Positions 47,224 through 56,725 of a stretch of 64,000 nt of DNA are shown here, one piece after another. Every line of letters begins with the position of its first letter. Positions within the stretch are counted from its first letter, which is position 1. The translations under genes were made by a program, and so were the position numbers. The stretch is from Sarcodiotheca gaudichaudii (Eukaryota > Rhodophyta > Florideophyceae > Gigartinales > Solieriaceae). The stretch lies in NCBI GenBank assembly GCA_032355985.1, contig JAUKVZ010000001.1, positions 248,001-312,000 on the forward strand, in the 5' to 3' direction. Below the pieces are notes generated by a model. The model was not told the origin of the DNA and searched no databases. It saw only the letters and a list, made by a program, of their open reading frames with translations.

Positions 47224-48969
47224 CTACGGCGCCGTTTCGACGATGGTCATCCGCTGATTCACCGGCACATTCTCCAGCGTCTGAACGATGCCCGATGGCC
47301 AATGAACCTCAATGGACTCGGCGAACTCGTAGAACCCGAGCCCGAAGTGAAGTGTCAGACTGTCCTGCGCCATATATCGCGAGCCTGGAGCAAACTCGTG
47401 AAGTTGGGTGCGGCCGTCAGTTGTCACATACACACGGGCGCCGATGGGCGTGCTCGGGGATACAACGCCGACAAGATCGATCTGCAGCCAGTGGCGCCCG
47501 TTGTTGAGCGTGTTCTCCAGCAGCACATTGTCGTTCGGGCCCTTCAGGTTGCCGACGTAGACGTCCATATCGCCGTCGCCGTCGTAATCCGACCAGCTCG
47601 CTGCGCCACCCGTACCCGAATTGCTCAGCTGCGGCTGAGGAATCCAGATGAACTTCGGGTCGCCGTTGATCTCGAAGCCGTCGTTTCGCAGGTATCGATT
47701 ATCGCCGAACTTGCACAAGTACAGATCGAGATCACCATCGTTGTCGCTATCCACCCAACTCGCGTCCCGCACAAGGCCGGTGTCGCCGAGCGGGCCATTC
47801 GTAAACCGAGTGAAGACCGGCATACCCATCATGTCGACGCCGTCGTTGCGAAGCAGGGCGCAAGGAACCACCGGGGTCGGTGAGGCTGGGGAACTGGCAT
47901 TCGTGATGAAGACGTCCATATCGCCATCGAAGTCGAAGTCCGCCCAGTGAGCGCCGCGGCCGGCGCCTTCATCATCGAGGGGGGGCGTCGTCACATCGGT
48001 GAACACCGGAAGGGTGTTCATGACACCATCATTGCGAAGCAGTTTATTTCGTCGTTCTTCAGGGGGCGAAGCCGCATCCGCCGAATCACCGTTGACGAGG
48101 TATAGATCCAGATCGCCATCATTGTCGTAGTCGACCCAGGTGGCGGATCGGCTCTGTGCAACGTGTCCGAGCGGCCCGACTGGAAGTCCGCTCCGAAACA
48201 TCAAGTCGTCATTGCGAAACATCAGATTCTGTGTCACGCGATTGACCAGGTAGATATCAAGATCGCCGTCGTTGTCATAGTCCGCCCATGCGGCGGCCAT
48301 GCCGTTATCCATGTCCTGCAACGAGGCAAACTCGACAATCTCCGTCAGGATCACATTTCCTTCGACATCGAGTCCCTCGTTCGCCAGCAGCCGGTTGGCG
48401 CCGAACTGCGCCATGTACACGTCGAGGTCGCCGTCATTGTCATAGTCTGCCCAGACAGCTCTTCCTCCGTTGTTCCAATCGCACAATGGCGAGAGGGACG
48501 CTTCAACGAATACGCCGCTATCGTTTCGATAGAACCGATTTGGCGCCATCCATGTGTGAACGAAGAGATCGTCGTCGCCGTCACCATCGACATCGGCCCA
48601 GGATACGCCGCGCGCCGTCGCTTCATCCGCCAGCGGCGGCGCTGAGTTCCAGAGACTGAGCAACTCGGCCAGATCGATCGCGCCGACGACGCCATCGCCC
48701 GAGAGATCCGCAGGAGAGTCAGTGGCGCCCCAGTCGCCTAGCAGCGATGCGATATCACCGGCGCCGACCTCTTGGTTGCCATCGAGATCCGCCGGCCAGA
48801 TCGCCCGTGCGGATGTGACATCTGAAAACGTGGGAAGTCCGGTGAAGCCGTATTGCGCAGCGGCGGACCCAGTGGAGATCAGGAACACTACAAAGCTCGT
48901 GACGACGCATCGGTCACTGACGCGACGCACGAGCGCGCTTCGCTCTTGCCATCTCGCCCCCGATCTCAT
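47224..48969 (-). CDS. Secreted FG-GAP/VCBS repeat protein with UnbV/ASPIC domain and N-terminal dockerin-like module (copy 1)
   Basis: About 581 residues from ATG 48969, where AAGGGAG is 6 bases upstream; two further in-frame ATGs lie upstream. After a signal peptide (VVTSFVVFLISTGSAAAQ) comes a dockerin-like calcium-loop pair (DLDGNQEVGAGD and DLSGDGVVGAID, about residues 57-108). Then follow about seven FG-GAP-type repeats with DYDNDGDLDLY-like calcium loops, which build a beta-propeller. The C-terminal UnbV/ASPIC domain is seen as IGARVYVTTDGRTQLHEF and VHWPSGIVQTLENV. It is likely a surface or periplasmic carbohydrate- or protein-binding protein; the function is unknown. Confidence 0.85.
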   Translation of the reverse strand: MRSGARWQERSALVRRVSDRCVVTSFVVFLISTGSAAAQYGFTGLPTFSDVTSARAIWPADLDGNQEVGAGDIASLLGDWGATDSPADLSGDGVVGAIDLAELLSLWNSAPPLADEATARGVSWADVDGDGDDDLFVHTWMAPNRFYRNDSGVFVEASLSPLCDWNNGGRAVWADYDNDGDLDVYMAQFGANRLLANEGLDVEGNVILTEIVEFASLQDMDNGMAAAWADYDNDGDLDIYLVNRVTQNLMFRNDDLMFRSGLPVGPLGHVAQSRSATWVDYDNDGDLDLYLVNGDSADAASPPEERRNKLLRNDGVMNTLPVFTDVTTPPLDDEGAGRGAHWADFDFDGDMDVFITNASSPASPTPVVPCALLRNDGVDMMGMPVFTRFTNGPLGDTGLVRDASWVDSDNDGDLDLYLCKFGDNRYLRNDGFEINGDPKFIWIPQPQLSNSGTGGAASWSDYDGDGDMDVYVGNLKGPNDNVLLENTLNNGRHWLQIDLVGVVSPSTPIGARVYVTTDGRTQLHEFAPGSRYMAQDSLTLHFGLGFYEFAESIEVHWPSGIVQTLENVPVNQRMTIVETAP

Positions 48970-49027
48970 CTGCATCTCCCTTCGAACAACGAGCATGCGC
49001 CGCCGCTTCCGAGCATTGCGAATTGAC

Positions 49028-50689
49028 TCACTCAGGTGAGTCCGCCTCCACACGATTGGGCGCGTAGACGACGTTGGACGCTTCCTCAAAGACCTCCATG
49101 CGCTGATTCGGCGTGATCATGCCGATCGACTGGACGATCCCTGAGGGCCATCGAATCACGACTTCATCAACCATGGTCGCATTGGCAAGCCCGAACTCGA
49201 CCGTGAGCGAGTCCATCCCGAGATAGCTCGAGCCCGCGGTCACTTCTCTGATCTGAGTCTCTCCGTCCACTGTCAATTCCACGCGCGCTCCGATAGCGGA
49301 TCTGTTCGAGACAGTGCCACGCAAATCGAGTTGAAGCCAGTTGTTTCGCGAAACGGAATCGTTTCGCATGACCTTCGGTCCGTGCTGCGTCGCTGTCAGC
49401 AGGTCCATGTCGCCGTCATTGTCATAGTCGCCCCACGAAGAGGCGCGCGCGTTGCCAAGTGTCGTTATCGGCGGAACGGCGATATTCAGGAACATCGGAT
49501 TGCCGAGCATGTCGAGACCGTCATTCCGATACAGGTTGTCAGCCGCGATGTTTGAAATGTGCAGATCAAGATCGCCATCGTTGTCGTAATCGACCCAGGC
49601 ACAACCGCGAGACGCGCCGCCAGGCCCGATCGGAGTCAGCGATGTGATGTCGGTGAAGACGTCGCCCCCATCGTTGCGGAAAAGAAAGTTGTCGCCGATG
49701 ACCTGCGTCACGACAACATCGAGATCGCCATCGTTGTCGAAATCGCCCCATGCGGCGCCGCGGCCTTTTCGAATGTCAAGCATGACGCTCGTCGACACGT
49801 CGACGAACGTGCCGCCGTCATTGCGAAAGAGCCGAACCCTGTTGGTCAATCCGGGCACCGGACCTTCCCCGGCATCGCCATTGACAAGCATCACATCCGG
49901 GTCGCCGTCGTTGTCGTAGTCCGCCCAGGCGGGCTGCCGCCCGACCTCCACATTGCCAAGCGGCGTGCTTTGAGAAACCAGCGTAAACATGCCGCCGCCA
50001 TCATTGCGAAACAACCGACTCTTGTTGTCAGTGCCGTTCATATTCGCGACGTACAAGTCGATGTCGCCATCAAGATCGTAGTCCGCCCAGGAGTTGCCGC
50101 GAGACAAGTAGTTTCCGGCGACAAACGACGTTGCGTCATTGCTGAAAGCGACGCCGCCATGATTCTTGAGCAGCAGGTTTTCGAACGTATTGGCGCAGTG
50201 CACATCGAGGAAACCATCGTTGTCGAAGTCGCCAAGCGCCACGCCGCCTCCGTAGACATTCACCGATGCGGCAAGATCGACGACCTGATTGAAGTAGCCG
50301 GCGCCGTCGTTGATCAGGAGAAGGTTGCCGAGCTGGAGCCACTGCGTCACATAAATGTCGAGGAATCCATCGTTATTGAAGTCTCCCCATGCCGCGCCAC
50401 GGGAGGTGAGATCAGCAGGTCCCCAGAGTCCGACGAGCAACGCCAGATCACTCGATCCGACGACACCGTCGTTATCAAGATCTGAGAACATGTCTGACGA
50501 GCCCCAGTCGCCGATCAACTTCGCCAAGTCGGACGAATCAAAAACGTTGTCGCCTGTCAGATCCACATAGATCGCGAGTGACGTCGGCGTAATGTCCGTG
50601 AACACAGGCGTCACCGTCTGAGCTTCGGCTTCACACAGTCCAATGATCGCGATCGAAGCGCACAGAAAATGCACGCAAGTTGAACGCAT
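49028..50689 (-). CDS. Secreted FG-GAP/VCBS repeat protein with UnbV/ASPIC domain and N-terminal dockerin-like module (copy 2)
   Basis: About 553 residues from ATG 50689 with AGAGGGA upstream. The signal peptide is CVHFLCASIAIIGLCEAEA. The dockerin-like pair (DLTGDNVFDSSD and DLDNDGVVGSSD) lies at about residues 41-92, followed by FG-GAP-type repeats (DYDNDGD, DFDNDGD) and the UnbV/ASPIC domain (IGARVELTVDGETQIREV, IRWPSGIVQSIGM). It has the same domain order as the downstream paralogue and lies 58 bases from it, so they likely form an operon. They sit between sulfotransferase 3 and the polymerase gene. Confidence 0.85.
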   Translation of the reverse strand: MRSTCVHFLCASIAIIGLCEAEAQTVTPVFTDITPTSLAIYVDLTGDNVFDSSDLAKLIGDWGSSDMFSDLDNDGVVGSSDLALLVGLWGPADLTSRGAAWGDFNNDGFLDIYVTQWLQLGNLLLINDGAGYFNQVVDLAASVNVYGGGVALGDFDNDGFLDVHCANTFENLLLKNHGGVAFSNDATSFVAGNYLSRGNSWADYDLDGDIDLYVANMNGTDNKSRLFRNDGGGMFTLVSQSTPLGNVEVGRQPAWADYDNDGDPDVMLVNGDAGEGPVPGLTNRVRLFRNDGGTFVDVSTSVMLDIRKGRGAAWGDFDNDGDLDVVVTQVIGDNFLFRNDGGDVFTDITSLTPIGPGGASRGCAWVDYDNDGDLDLHISNIAADNLYRNDGLDMLGNPMFLNIAVPPITTLGNARASSWGDYDNDGDMDLLTATQHGPKVMRNDSVSRNNWLQLDLRGTVSNRSAIGARVELTVDGETQIREVTAGSSYLGMDSLTVEFGLANATMVDEVVIRWPSGIVQSIGMITPNQRMEVFEEASNVVYAPNRVEADSPE

Positions 50690-51221
50690 TTCAGTTCCCT
50701 CTCGCGCTTCCGCAACGGAAGCGGCCTCCACTCACTTCTCATGCGGTCGGGCGTCTCTCCCCCGAGGTCATGCCCGCCGCCGCCGCCGTGCAGGCGATCC
50801 GCCGCACGCTCTAGGGAGTCTACATCGCACAATCCGCTTTTCCGAGCAGGAATCGAAGTTTCGCCTGCGCTGAATGGACCTTCCGAACCCTAAAATTGGC
50901 TGTCCGAGAATGTGGCGACGGGATTTCCGGGGCGTCGCTGGCTCTCCGCAAACTGATCGCCGGCAGTCGAATCATGTGAAGCGGCGGAAGCGCCCGAACT
51001 CCGCTCGAATGAGCAGCGTCTGGAATCTTCGGGCTGAGAGCCTTTGGCTCACCGATCGGTGCTCGCCAAGGATGTTCGTAGTTTGATAGGTATCTGTGGC
51101 AATCGTTCCATCAACAGGCATTCACTTTGGGACGATGTAGGATCCGACGACCCTCGGCGGGATCGTCGTCCGGAGCCTGCCGAGAGGGTCGTGCCGAAGG
51201 TCGGCGGGAAGATCACGTTCA
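50690..51221. other. Divergent intergenic region, 532 bases
   Basis: No coding gene is supported. It separates the FG-GAP operon (minus) from the polymerase-like gene (plus) and should contain both promoters. A TAGGAT box at 51138-51143 could serve the plus-strand gene. No tRNA, riboswitch or terminator hairpin was recognised. Short open frames here have no recognisable protein character. Confidence 0.3.
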
Positions 51222-52637
51222 ATGACGATGATCCTGATGTTCATCCTGATCTGTATGACCGGCTGGATTCTGCTGGGCATGCTGTGGCAGGGACTTGAAG
51301 GCAAAGTCGATTACTTCAGCCTGCGCAATATTTTTCTGGCGGGCATCGTTGTATTTCAGCTGACCAGTGCGCTGTATGCCGTCGGGCTCAATGAATACGG
51401 CGTCCTCACCCTGTCTGAGCCGAAACTCACAGCCATCGCGTACCTGATCATTCTCGGGGCGTTTCTGCTCATTTTCAGCTACGCCTACCGGCGCAAAAAG
51501 ATTGCTGAGCGACTTGCGCGCTACGTGCCTGTGGGATACGCCGTGAGCGGCGTGACCAGCATGCTCACGCTCGCAATCGTGTTCGTGATCGTGGGCATCG
51601 TGATGCGGCACGGGCTTTCGACCATTGGGCTCCTGGGAATTCTCTTCGGCATCCTGGGATCTGGTCTGATCGCCGTGGCCGCAGGTATGGCCGGGTGGGT
51701 GTGGGGCCCGCGCCTGATGAACCCATTCGTTGGGCTGATCGCCGGTCCGGTCGTGCTCTTGGCGCTCGGCGCTTCGATGCATAACGCATTCGGCCGACGC
51801 GAACTTCTGGGAATCGTGTTCTGCTTTGGCTGGGGGATGTACCACGGTTACTGGAAGCATCTCGGGCCGAAGAAGGCCGCCATGTGGATGGCCGTCGGCG
51901 CAGTCGCCGCGGTCATACCCCTTGCCGCTGTCACAGCGGTTCGTGAGGGAAACCAGAAAATTGCGGCGACCGAGTACGCGGCGAAGCTGAAGGGCGCCAA
52001 CGTCGGCGGCGGCATGCTCCGACTGCTCAATGGACAGGACGCCGCAGCAAACAGCATGTGGCTCGTCGAGAATTACCCTGAGAATTTTGAGTATCGAACA
52101 CTCGCAACGGCACGGTTCTTCCTGACAAACCCGATTCCAAGGTCCTGGTATCCCAACAAACTTGAAGCCCTCGGACGTCTGATGGTTGATCAGGCGGGCC
52201 TGCGCGGGCATGCGGACAACTGGAGTCTCGGCCCGGGACTCGTCGGCCATATCGTCTCGGATAATCCATGGCTGGCTGTGCCGTTATACGCTGTGTTCTT
52301 CGGGCTCTTTTTTCGTTTCCTGGATGAAATCATCGCTATCCACGCGGGCAATCCATTTCTGGTGCTCCCGCTTGGGGTGTCACTCGGAAACGTGCTGGGG
52401 CTCGGACGAGGTGAATCAAGCCTCTTTCTCTTTCTGATCGTGACCGGCACGTTCGCCGCATGGTTCGGCATGTTCATCTGCGCTAAGGTCATGGCCCTTT
52501 TCGGCTACGACTTCTCACAAGGCGAACAGATCGAGACGGAATGGGATGACGGCTGGGACTACGACGACGATGGCTACGATGAGCACGAGTCATACGGCGA
52601 GCCTGAATACGACCATGCCGCATCTGACGCGCACTGA
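51222..52637 (+). CDS. Wzy-like oligosaccharide repeat-unit polymerase
   Basis: A 471-residue membrane protein with about ten hydrophobic segments. A large soluble loop contains RFFLTNPIPRSWYPNKLEAL and then GPGLVGHIVSDNPWLAVPLY, matching the conserved extracytoplasmic loop of O-antigen polymerase-type Wzy proteins. The C-terminal tail is acidic (WDDGWDYDDDGYDEHESYG). It would join lipid-linked repeat units after flipping by the Wzx-type protein at 27659. The start may be ATG 51222 or ATG 51228; the Shine-Dalgarno is weak. The assignment rests on topology and the loop motif; Wzy sequences are very diverse. Confidence 0.75.
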   Translation: MTMILMFILICMTGWILLGMLWQGLEGKVDYFSLRNIFLAGIVVFQLTSALYAVGLNEYGVLTLSEPKLTAIAYLIILGAFLLIFSYAYRRKKIAERLARYVPVGYAVSGVTSMLTLAIVFVIVGIVMRHGLSTIGLLGILFGILGSGLIAVAAGMAGWVWGPRLMNPFVGLIAGPVVLLALGASMHNAFGRRELLGIVFCFGWGMYHGYWKHLGPKKAAMWMAVGAVAAVIPLAAVTAVREGNQKIAATEYAAKLKGANVGGGMLRLLNGQDAAANSMWLVENYPENFEYRTLATARFFLTNPIPRSWYPNKLEALGRLMVDQAGLRGHADNWSLGPGLVGHIVSDNPWLAVPLYAVFFGLFFRFLDEIIAIHAGNPFLVLPLGVSLGNVLGLGRGESSLFLFLIVTGTFAAWFGMFICAKVMALFGYDFSQGEQIETEWDDGWDYDDDGYDEHESYGEPEYDHAASDAH

Positions 52638-52639
52638 AC

Positions 52640-53740
52640 CTAGCGCTGCGGCACGCTCAGCCGAACATCCACAACAATCGGTCGATGATCCGATCCGAAG
52701 TCCGGCCCGGATCTCGCGCCGATGAGCTTGAACTCCTCGCTCATCCACACGTGATCAATGGGCAGCGCCACGCGTCCGGGTAATGAACTCGGCCAGCTTC
52801 CCTGCGGGCCCAGCATGCTTGCGCTGCCGCGGAAGCCTGTCATGTCACGAAACAAGCGATAGCTGGCACCCGTCGGCGTCGCATTGAAATCACCGGCCAC
52901 GATCACGGGATGGCCGGTTGAGTCGCGAAATGACGTCAGCAACGCAGCATCGCGGCTGGCGAACTCCTTGCCGAGCCTCCATGACACCCGGGTTCGAGGC
53001 GAGGGCTGGTGCATCGCCGTAAAGAGCAACGATCGCCCGTCTTCAAGCTTCACGAGCATGTTCTTGATCCGGACGAAGCTGTGCCGGACAACGGTGTCTG
53101 TGGGCGCCAGTTTCACGCTCTCAAATGGCTGCCTGCTGAGAAGCACAACCGGCCATCGCCACGTTCCATCCGGGCGAACGCGATAGGGGTACTCCTCTTC
53201 CAGCCACGAGCCTTCGCGAAGGAATCGCATGGGCGCCTCGACGACGCACACGAGATCGGCGTCCTGCTCCAGAAGCCAGGCTGTGAAGGCGTCGTAATCA
53301 ACATCCGGAGCCCCGCTGCGGCCATTGAATGACACGATGCGAAGATCGCCGCCGACGCCGATCGGATCTCCCGCGGCCTTGCCCGATTGATAGATGAAGT
53401 ACGCGATCAGCAGACTCATCAGACCGGCGGCCGCCATCTCCAACCCCACGCGGCGGGTCCATCGATGTACCGCTCCGAGCACTGCGCCGAACGCCAGCAT
53501 CGCCAGCCCGATCTGAGGCGCGAGCTGAGCGACAATGTCCATTTCAAATGGTCGCCCGCTCCAGAGCAACGAGACGATCAGAATCAGGCCGAGTGTGCGA
53601 ACGATGTAACGCGGCGTGCGCCGAATGCTGAACATCCTTCGCCGAGGTGTCGCGATACCGTCGTCGTGCCCCTGAAGAGATGACTCTTCGGCATCCCCTC
53701 GCAGGGGGGGCTCTACAGTTGTTTCTGGAGCCATGCCCAC
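52640..53740 (-). CDS. Membrane-anchored endonuclease/exonuclease/phosphatase-family protein
   Basis: A 366-residue protein. Three N-terminal hydrophobic segments (residues about 45-120) are followed by an EEP-fold domain: LRIVSFNGRSG, VVEAPM, IVAGDFNATPTG, LPIDHVWMS and FGSDHRPIVV. The metal-binding Asn, Glu, Asp-x-Asn and Asp-His of the fold are all present. EEP proteins cleave phosphodiester bonds in nucleic acids, lipids or nucleotides; the membrane anchor suggests a lipid or extracytoplasmic substrate. It overlaps the upstream epimerase gene by 28 bases on the same strand, so it belongs to the same operon. Confidence 0.87.
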   Translation of the reverse strand: MGMAPETTVEPPLRGDAEESSLQGHDDGIATPRRRMFSIRRTPRYIVRTLGLILIVSLLWSGRPFEMDIVAQLAPQIGLAMLAFGAVLGAVHRWTRRVGLEMAAAGLMSLLIAYFIYQSGKAAGDPIGVGGDLRIVSFNGRSGAPDVDYDAFTAWLLEQDADLVCVVEAPMRFLREGSWLEEEYPYRVRPDGTWRWPVVLLSRQPFESVKLAPTDTVVRHSFVRIKNMLVKLEDGRSLLFTAMHQPSPRTRVSWRLGKEFASRDAALLTSFRDSTGHPVIVAGDFNATPTGASYRLFRDMTGFRGSASMLGPQGSWPSSLPGRVALPIDHVWMSEEFKLIGARSGPDFGSDHRPIVVDVRLSVPQR

Positions 53741-54681
53741 TGCCGGGTCACACCTTCCTCGAACGATGTCTTCGGCTCGTATCCAAGTTCTTCAGCGCTT
53801 CGCGTCAGATCGGCGAATGTGCGATCGACATCGCCGGGCTGCATCGGGTTCTTTTCGACGACCGGCTGCGATCCCACGACGCGGCTGATCGTGTCGATCA
53901 TCTCGCGAAGCGTCGTCGGGCGATTGCCGCCGAGATTCCAGATGCGATAGCCGAACTGATCGATCTCGCGTCCCGCCGCCAGAACGCCCTGCACGATGTC
54001 ATCGATGTACGTGTAGTCCCGGCTCGATGTTCCATCGCCGAACATTGGAATCGCCTGGCGCTGCGCGGCAAGTTTGAGAAACTTCGAAACCGCAAGGTCA
54101 GGGCGCTGGCGAGGTCCGATCACGGTGAAGAAACGAAGGCACGCGACAGGAAGATCGTAAAGATGCCGCCATGTGTGCGCGACGAGTTCGCAGGAGCGTT
54201 TGGTCGCGGCATACGGGCTGATCGGCGCGTTGACGTCATCATCTTCGGCGAACGGCACTTTTTCGTTATTGCCGTACACACTGCTCGATGACGCCATGAG
54301 AAAGCGCGGATTGCCGTTTTTTCTCGCGGTTTCCAGGAGCGTCGCCGTTCCGGTGACATTGACATGCGCATACAGCGCCGGATGCTGAATGCTCGGCCTG
54401 ACGCCCGCCCGCGCCGCCAGATGGACGACAGTGGTCGGCGCAAACTCATCGAAGAGTTGCATCATGGCGTCGGCGTCGCAGATATCAGCGCGAGCAAGAT
54501 CGAACTGATCAGCGCGCTCGTGCGCCCGAACCTCATCGATGTTGCGCAACTTCAATCGCTCCGGATAGAAGGAGTCGAAGTTGTCAACGCCGAGCACGCG
54601 TGCGCCTTGTTCAAGATACGCTTCGGCGACATGTGATCCGATGAATCCGGCGCATCCCGTAATCAGCACGCGCTCAGTCAC
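53713..54681 (-). CDS. NAD-dependent epimerase, UDP-glucuronate 4-epimerase-like
   Basis: About 322 residues. The extended-SDR motifs are LITGCAGFIGSHVAEAYL, VVHLAARAGVRPSIQHPALY, SSSSVYGNNEKVPFAEDD and the catalytic SPYAATKRSCEL. The RAGVRPSI block and the FTVIGPRQRPD block are typical of UDP-glucuronate 4-epimerases (UDP-GalA synthesis). UDP-glucose 4-epimerase activity cannot be excluded. The start is GTG 54681 with GGAG 8 bases upstream. Its substrate would be the product of Ugd at 20953. Confidence 0.88.
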   Translation of the reverse strand: MTERVLITGCAGFIGSHVAEAYLEQGARVLGVDNFDSFYPERLKLRNIDEVRAHERADQFDLARADICDADAMMQLFDEFAPTTVVHLAARAGVRPSIQHPALYAHVNVTGTATLLETARKNGNPRFLMASSSSVYGNNEKVPFAEDDDVNAPISPYAATKRSCELVAHTWRHLYDLPVACLRFFTVIGPRQRPDLAVSKFLKLAAQRQAIPMFGDGTSSRDYTYIDDIVQGVLAAGREIDQFGYRIWNLGGNRPTTLREMIDTISRVVGSQPVVEKNPMQPGDVDRTFADLTRSAEELGYEPKTSFEEGVTRQWAWLQKQL

Positions 54682-54728
54682 ATTGATGCTCCATGCGCCC
54701 TCACTTGTGTCGTCGCCATGCACACATG

Positions 54729-54764
54729 AAAAAGCAGGGCGCCATCGCTTGAACGGCGCCCCGC
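54729..54764 (-). terminator. Rho-independent terminator after SLC13 permease gene
   Basis: A 10-bp stem (54734-54743 with 54755-54764, one mismatch) has an 11-base loop and is followed on the minus strand by five U residues. It lies about 130 bases past the permease stop and 50 bases before the epimerase start. It can end the cysC-cysQ-permease operon. Confidence 0.75.
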
Positions 54765-54895
54765 TGGAGGAGAGAGAGATCGGACTGATATACCAGATAT
54801 CGGTTCACTACGTTTCCGGGCCTTGAGTTGTTTTCGAGTCTCCCTGAATCCGGGCATGAAATTTTGCGCATCGCCTTTCACCGGGCCCAATCACG

Positions 54896-56725
54896 TCAAC
54901 CGATGTGGGGCGCAATCAGCACCGTCACGATGCCCACGAGGATCGTCAGCGGGCCGCCGAACCGAAGGTAGTCGGTCGTCTTGTAGCCGCCCGGCCCCAT
55001 CACCATCAGATTCGTCTGATACCCCAGCGGAGTGGCGAATCCGGCCGATGCGGCGATCGCAACGCACACCGCAAAGGGCGTCAGATCATGCCCGTGCGCA
55101 CGTGCCGCCTCGAACGCGATCGGGAACAGCAAAACCGCCGCGGCGTTGTTTGTAATTAGTGATGTAAACACAGCAGTGATGATGTAAGTCACTGCAAGAA
55201 GTCCATACAAGCCAAACTGCCCCGCCCAGTTGACCATGTGATCCGCAATGAACGCCGCGAGGCCCGATGTCTGCATGGCATGGCCCAGCCCGAAAGCCGA
55301 ACCGATCACCGTCAGCACCTGCCAGTCAACAGACGCCCGCGCCTGTGGCCCCGTGCAGCATCGGAACAGGATCATCAGCAGCGCCGCGAACATCGCGAAC
55401 GTCATCGCGTTCTTCGGCGAGAACGTGATCGCCAGCACCATGGCCAGAAGCACGCCCAGCGCGATCCCGGCGAGTTTGTGACGCGGCGCCGCCTGACCGG
55501 GAATCTCGCTGACGAGGAAGAAGTCTTTCGAGTCCCTGAACTTCGTCGCGAAGTCGGGCAGCGCCTCCAGCAGAAGCGTGTCGCCTGAACGCAGGACGAT
55601 GCCGCCGATCTTGCCGCGCAGTCGGGCGCCATTGCGATGCACGGCGATCACCACCGCGTTGTACGTCGAGCGAAATGCGCCTTCGCGAATCGATCGCCCA
55701 ATCAGCGGCGACGCATTCGAAACGACGGCTTCGAACAGCACGGCGCTATGGCGAGGCACCGTGTGCTCCTGACCGGCGTTGCCGGTCATCGGAGAGAGCC
55801 CCTTCATCTGCTGCAGGTCGACGATCGAATCCAGGGCGCCGACGAACACAAGCACATCGTCTTCGCGAATCACCTGATCCGGCGCAACCGCGATGATCGT
55901 CTCTTCGTGTCGATCCAGACGGGAAAGGAACAGCCCGGGAAGCTGGCGCAAGCCCGCGCTCTCCACAGTCTTGCCCGCAATCGGCGAGCCTTTTTCGACG
56001 AGCATCGGCGCCATGTATTCGCGCGGATCGAGATTGAATGGAACGCTCTCCTCGCGACTGGGCAGCAGCACGCGCCCCGTGATGAGGATGTAGATCAGGC
56101 CCACGATCATCGCCGGCACACCGACCCAGGCGAGCGTGAACATGCCGAACGGCTCGATGTGAAGATCCTGAGCGAGCTCCGCGGCGCGAGCCGCCTCCTC
56201 GTGGATGAGCTCATTCACGACCAGGTTCGTGCTGGTGCCGATCAGCGTGCACATGCCGCCGAGAATCGCCGCGAAGCTCAGCGGCATGAACAGGCGTGAC
56301 ACACTCAGGTTATTTCGCTTTGCCCAGCCCGCCAGCAGGGGCAGATACATCGCCACGATCGGCGTGTTGTTCATAAAGCCGCTGCCGATGGCCACGGGGA
56401 TGGTCAGGCGCGTCTGAGCCGCGGCCAGTGAGCGAGGCCGCCCCAGAACCCGATTCGTGACGATCGTCAGCCCGCCGGTCTGGCGAAGCCCGGCCGCCAC
56501 GATGTACAGGAAGCCCACCGTCACCACGGCCGGATTGGCGAAACCCTGCACCGCATCAGTGGTCGTCAGCACACCTGTAAGCAGCAGAACCACGAGGCCG
56601 CCCACAAGCACAAGATCGGCCCCGACCCGTCCATGAACGAGCCCGCCCAGAATCATCACCAGCACGCCGGTGGTGATCCAGGCGTCCATGCCGAGTGTTG
56701 TGCTGACAGCCTGCGCCAGGCTCAT
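54896..56725 (-). CDS. SLC13/DASS-type permease with TrkA-C domains, probable sulfate transporter
   Basis: About 609 residues, with two blocks of membrane helices separated by two soluble TrkA-C-like (RCK_C) domains (about residues 200-400). GSGFMNNTPIVAMYLPLL, LIGTSTNLVVNELI and the C-terminal block SLITNNAAAVLLFPIAFEAA followed by AASAGFATPLGYQTNLMVMG are typical of the SLC13 family. Members move sulfate, dicarboxylates or other anions. Being last in an operon with cysC and cysQ-like genes argues for sulfate. The start is ATG 56725, with GGAGAG upstream, not the GTG at 56746. Confidence 0.87.
   Translation of the reverse strand: MSLAQAVSTTLGMDAWITTGVLVMILGGLVHGRVGADLVLVGGLVVLLLTGVLTTTDAVQGFANPAVVTVGFLYIVAAGLRQTGGLTIVTNRVLGRPRSLAAAQTRLTIPVAIGSGFMNNTPIVAMYLPLLAGWAKRNNLSVSRLFMPLSFAAILGGMCTLIGTSTNLVVNELIHEEAARAAELAQDLHIEPFGMFTLAWVGVPAMIVGLIYILITGRVLLPSREESVPFNLDPREYMAPMLVEKGSPIAGKTVESAGLRQLPGLFLSRLDRHEETIIAVAPDQVIREDDVLVFVGALDSIVDLQQMKGLSPMTGNAGQEHTVPRHSAVLFEAVVSNASPLIGRSIREGAFRSTYNAVVIAVHRNGARLRGKIGGIVLRSGDTLLLEALPDFATKFRDSKDFFLVSEIPGQAAPRHKLAGIALGVLLAMVLAITFSPKNAMTFAMFAALLMILFRCCTGPQARASVDWQVLTVIGSAFGLGHAMQTSGLAAFIADHMVNWAGQFGLYGLLAVTYIITAVFTSLITNNAAAVLLFPIAFEAARAHGHDLTPFAVCVAIAASAGFATPLGYQTNLMVMGPGGYKTTDYLRFGGPLTILVGIVTVLIAPHIG

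Noticed and set aside
49559-50485. Plus-strand frame of 308 codons over the FG-GAP gene
   Set aside because: It mirrors the repetitive GAYAAYGAYGGNGAY calcium-loop codons on the opposite strand, giving valine/isoleucine-rich low-complexity translation.
51219-52250. Minus-strand frame of 343 codons over the polymerase-like gene
   Set aside because: The translation is His/Arg/Glu-rich and lacks hydrophobic cores; the plus strand encodes a convincing polytopic membrane protein.
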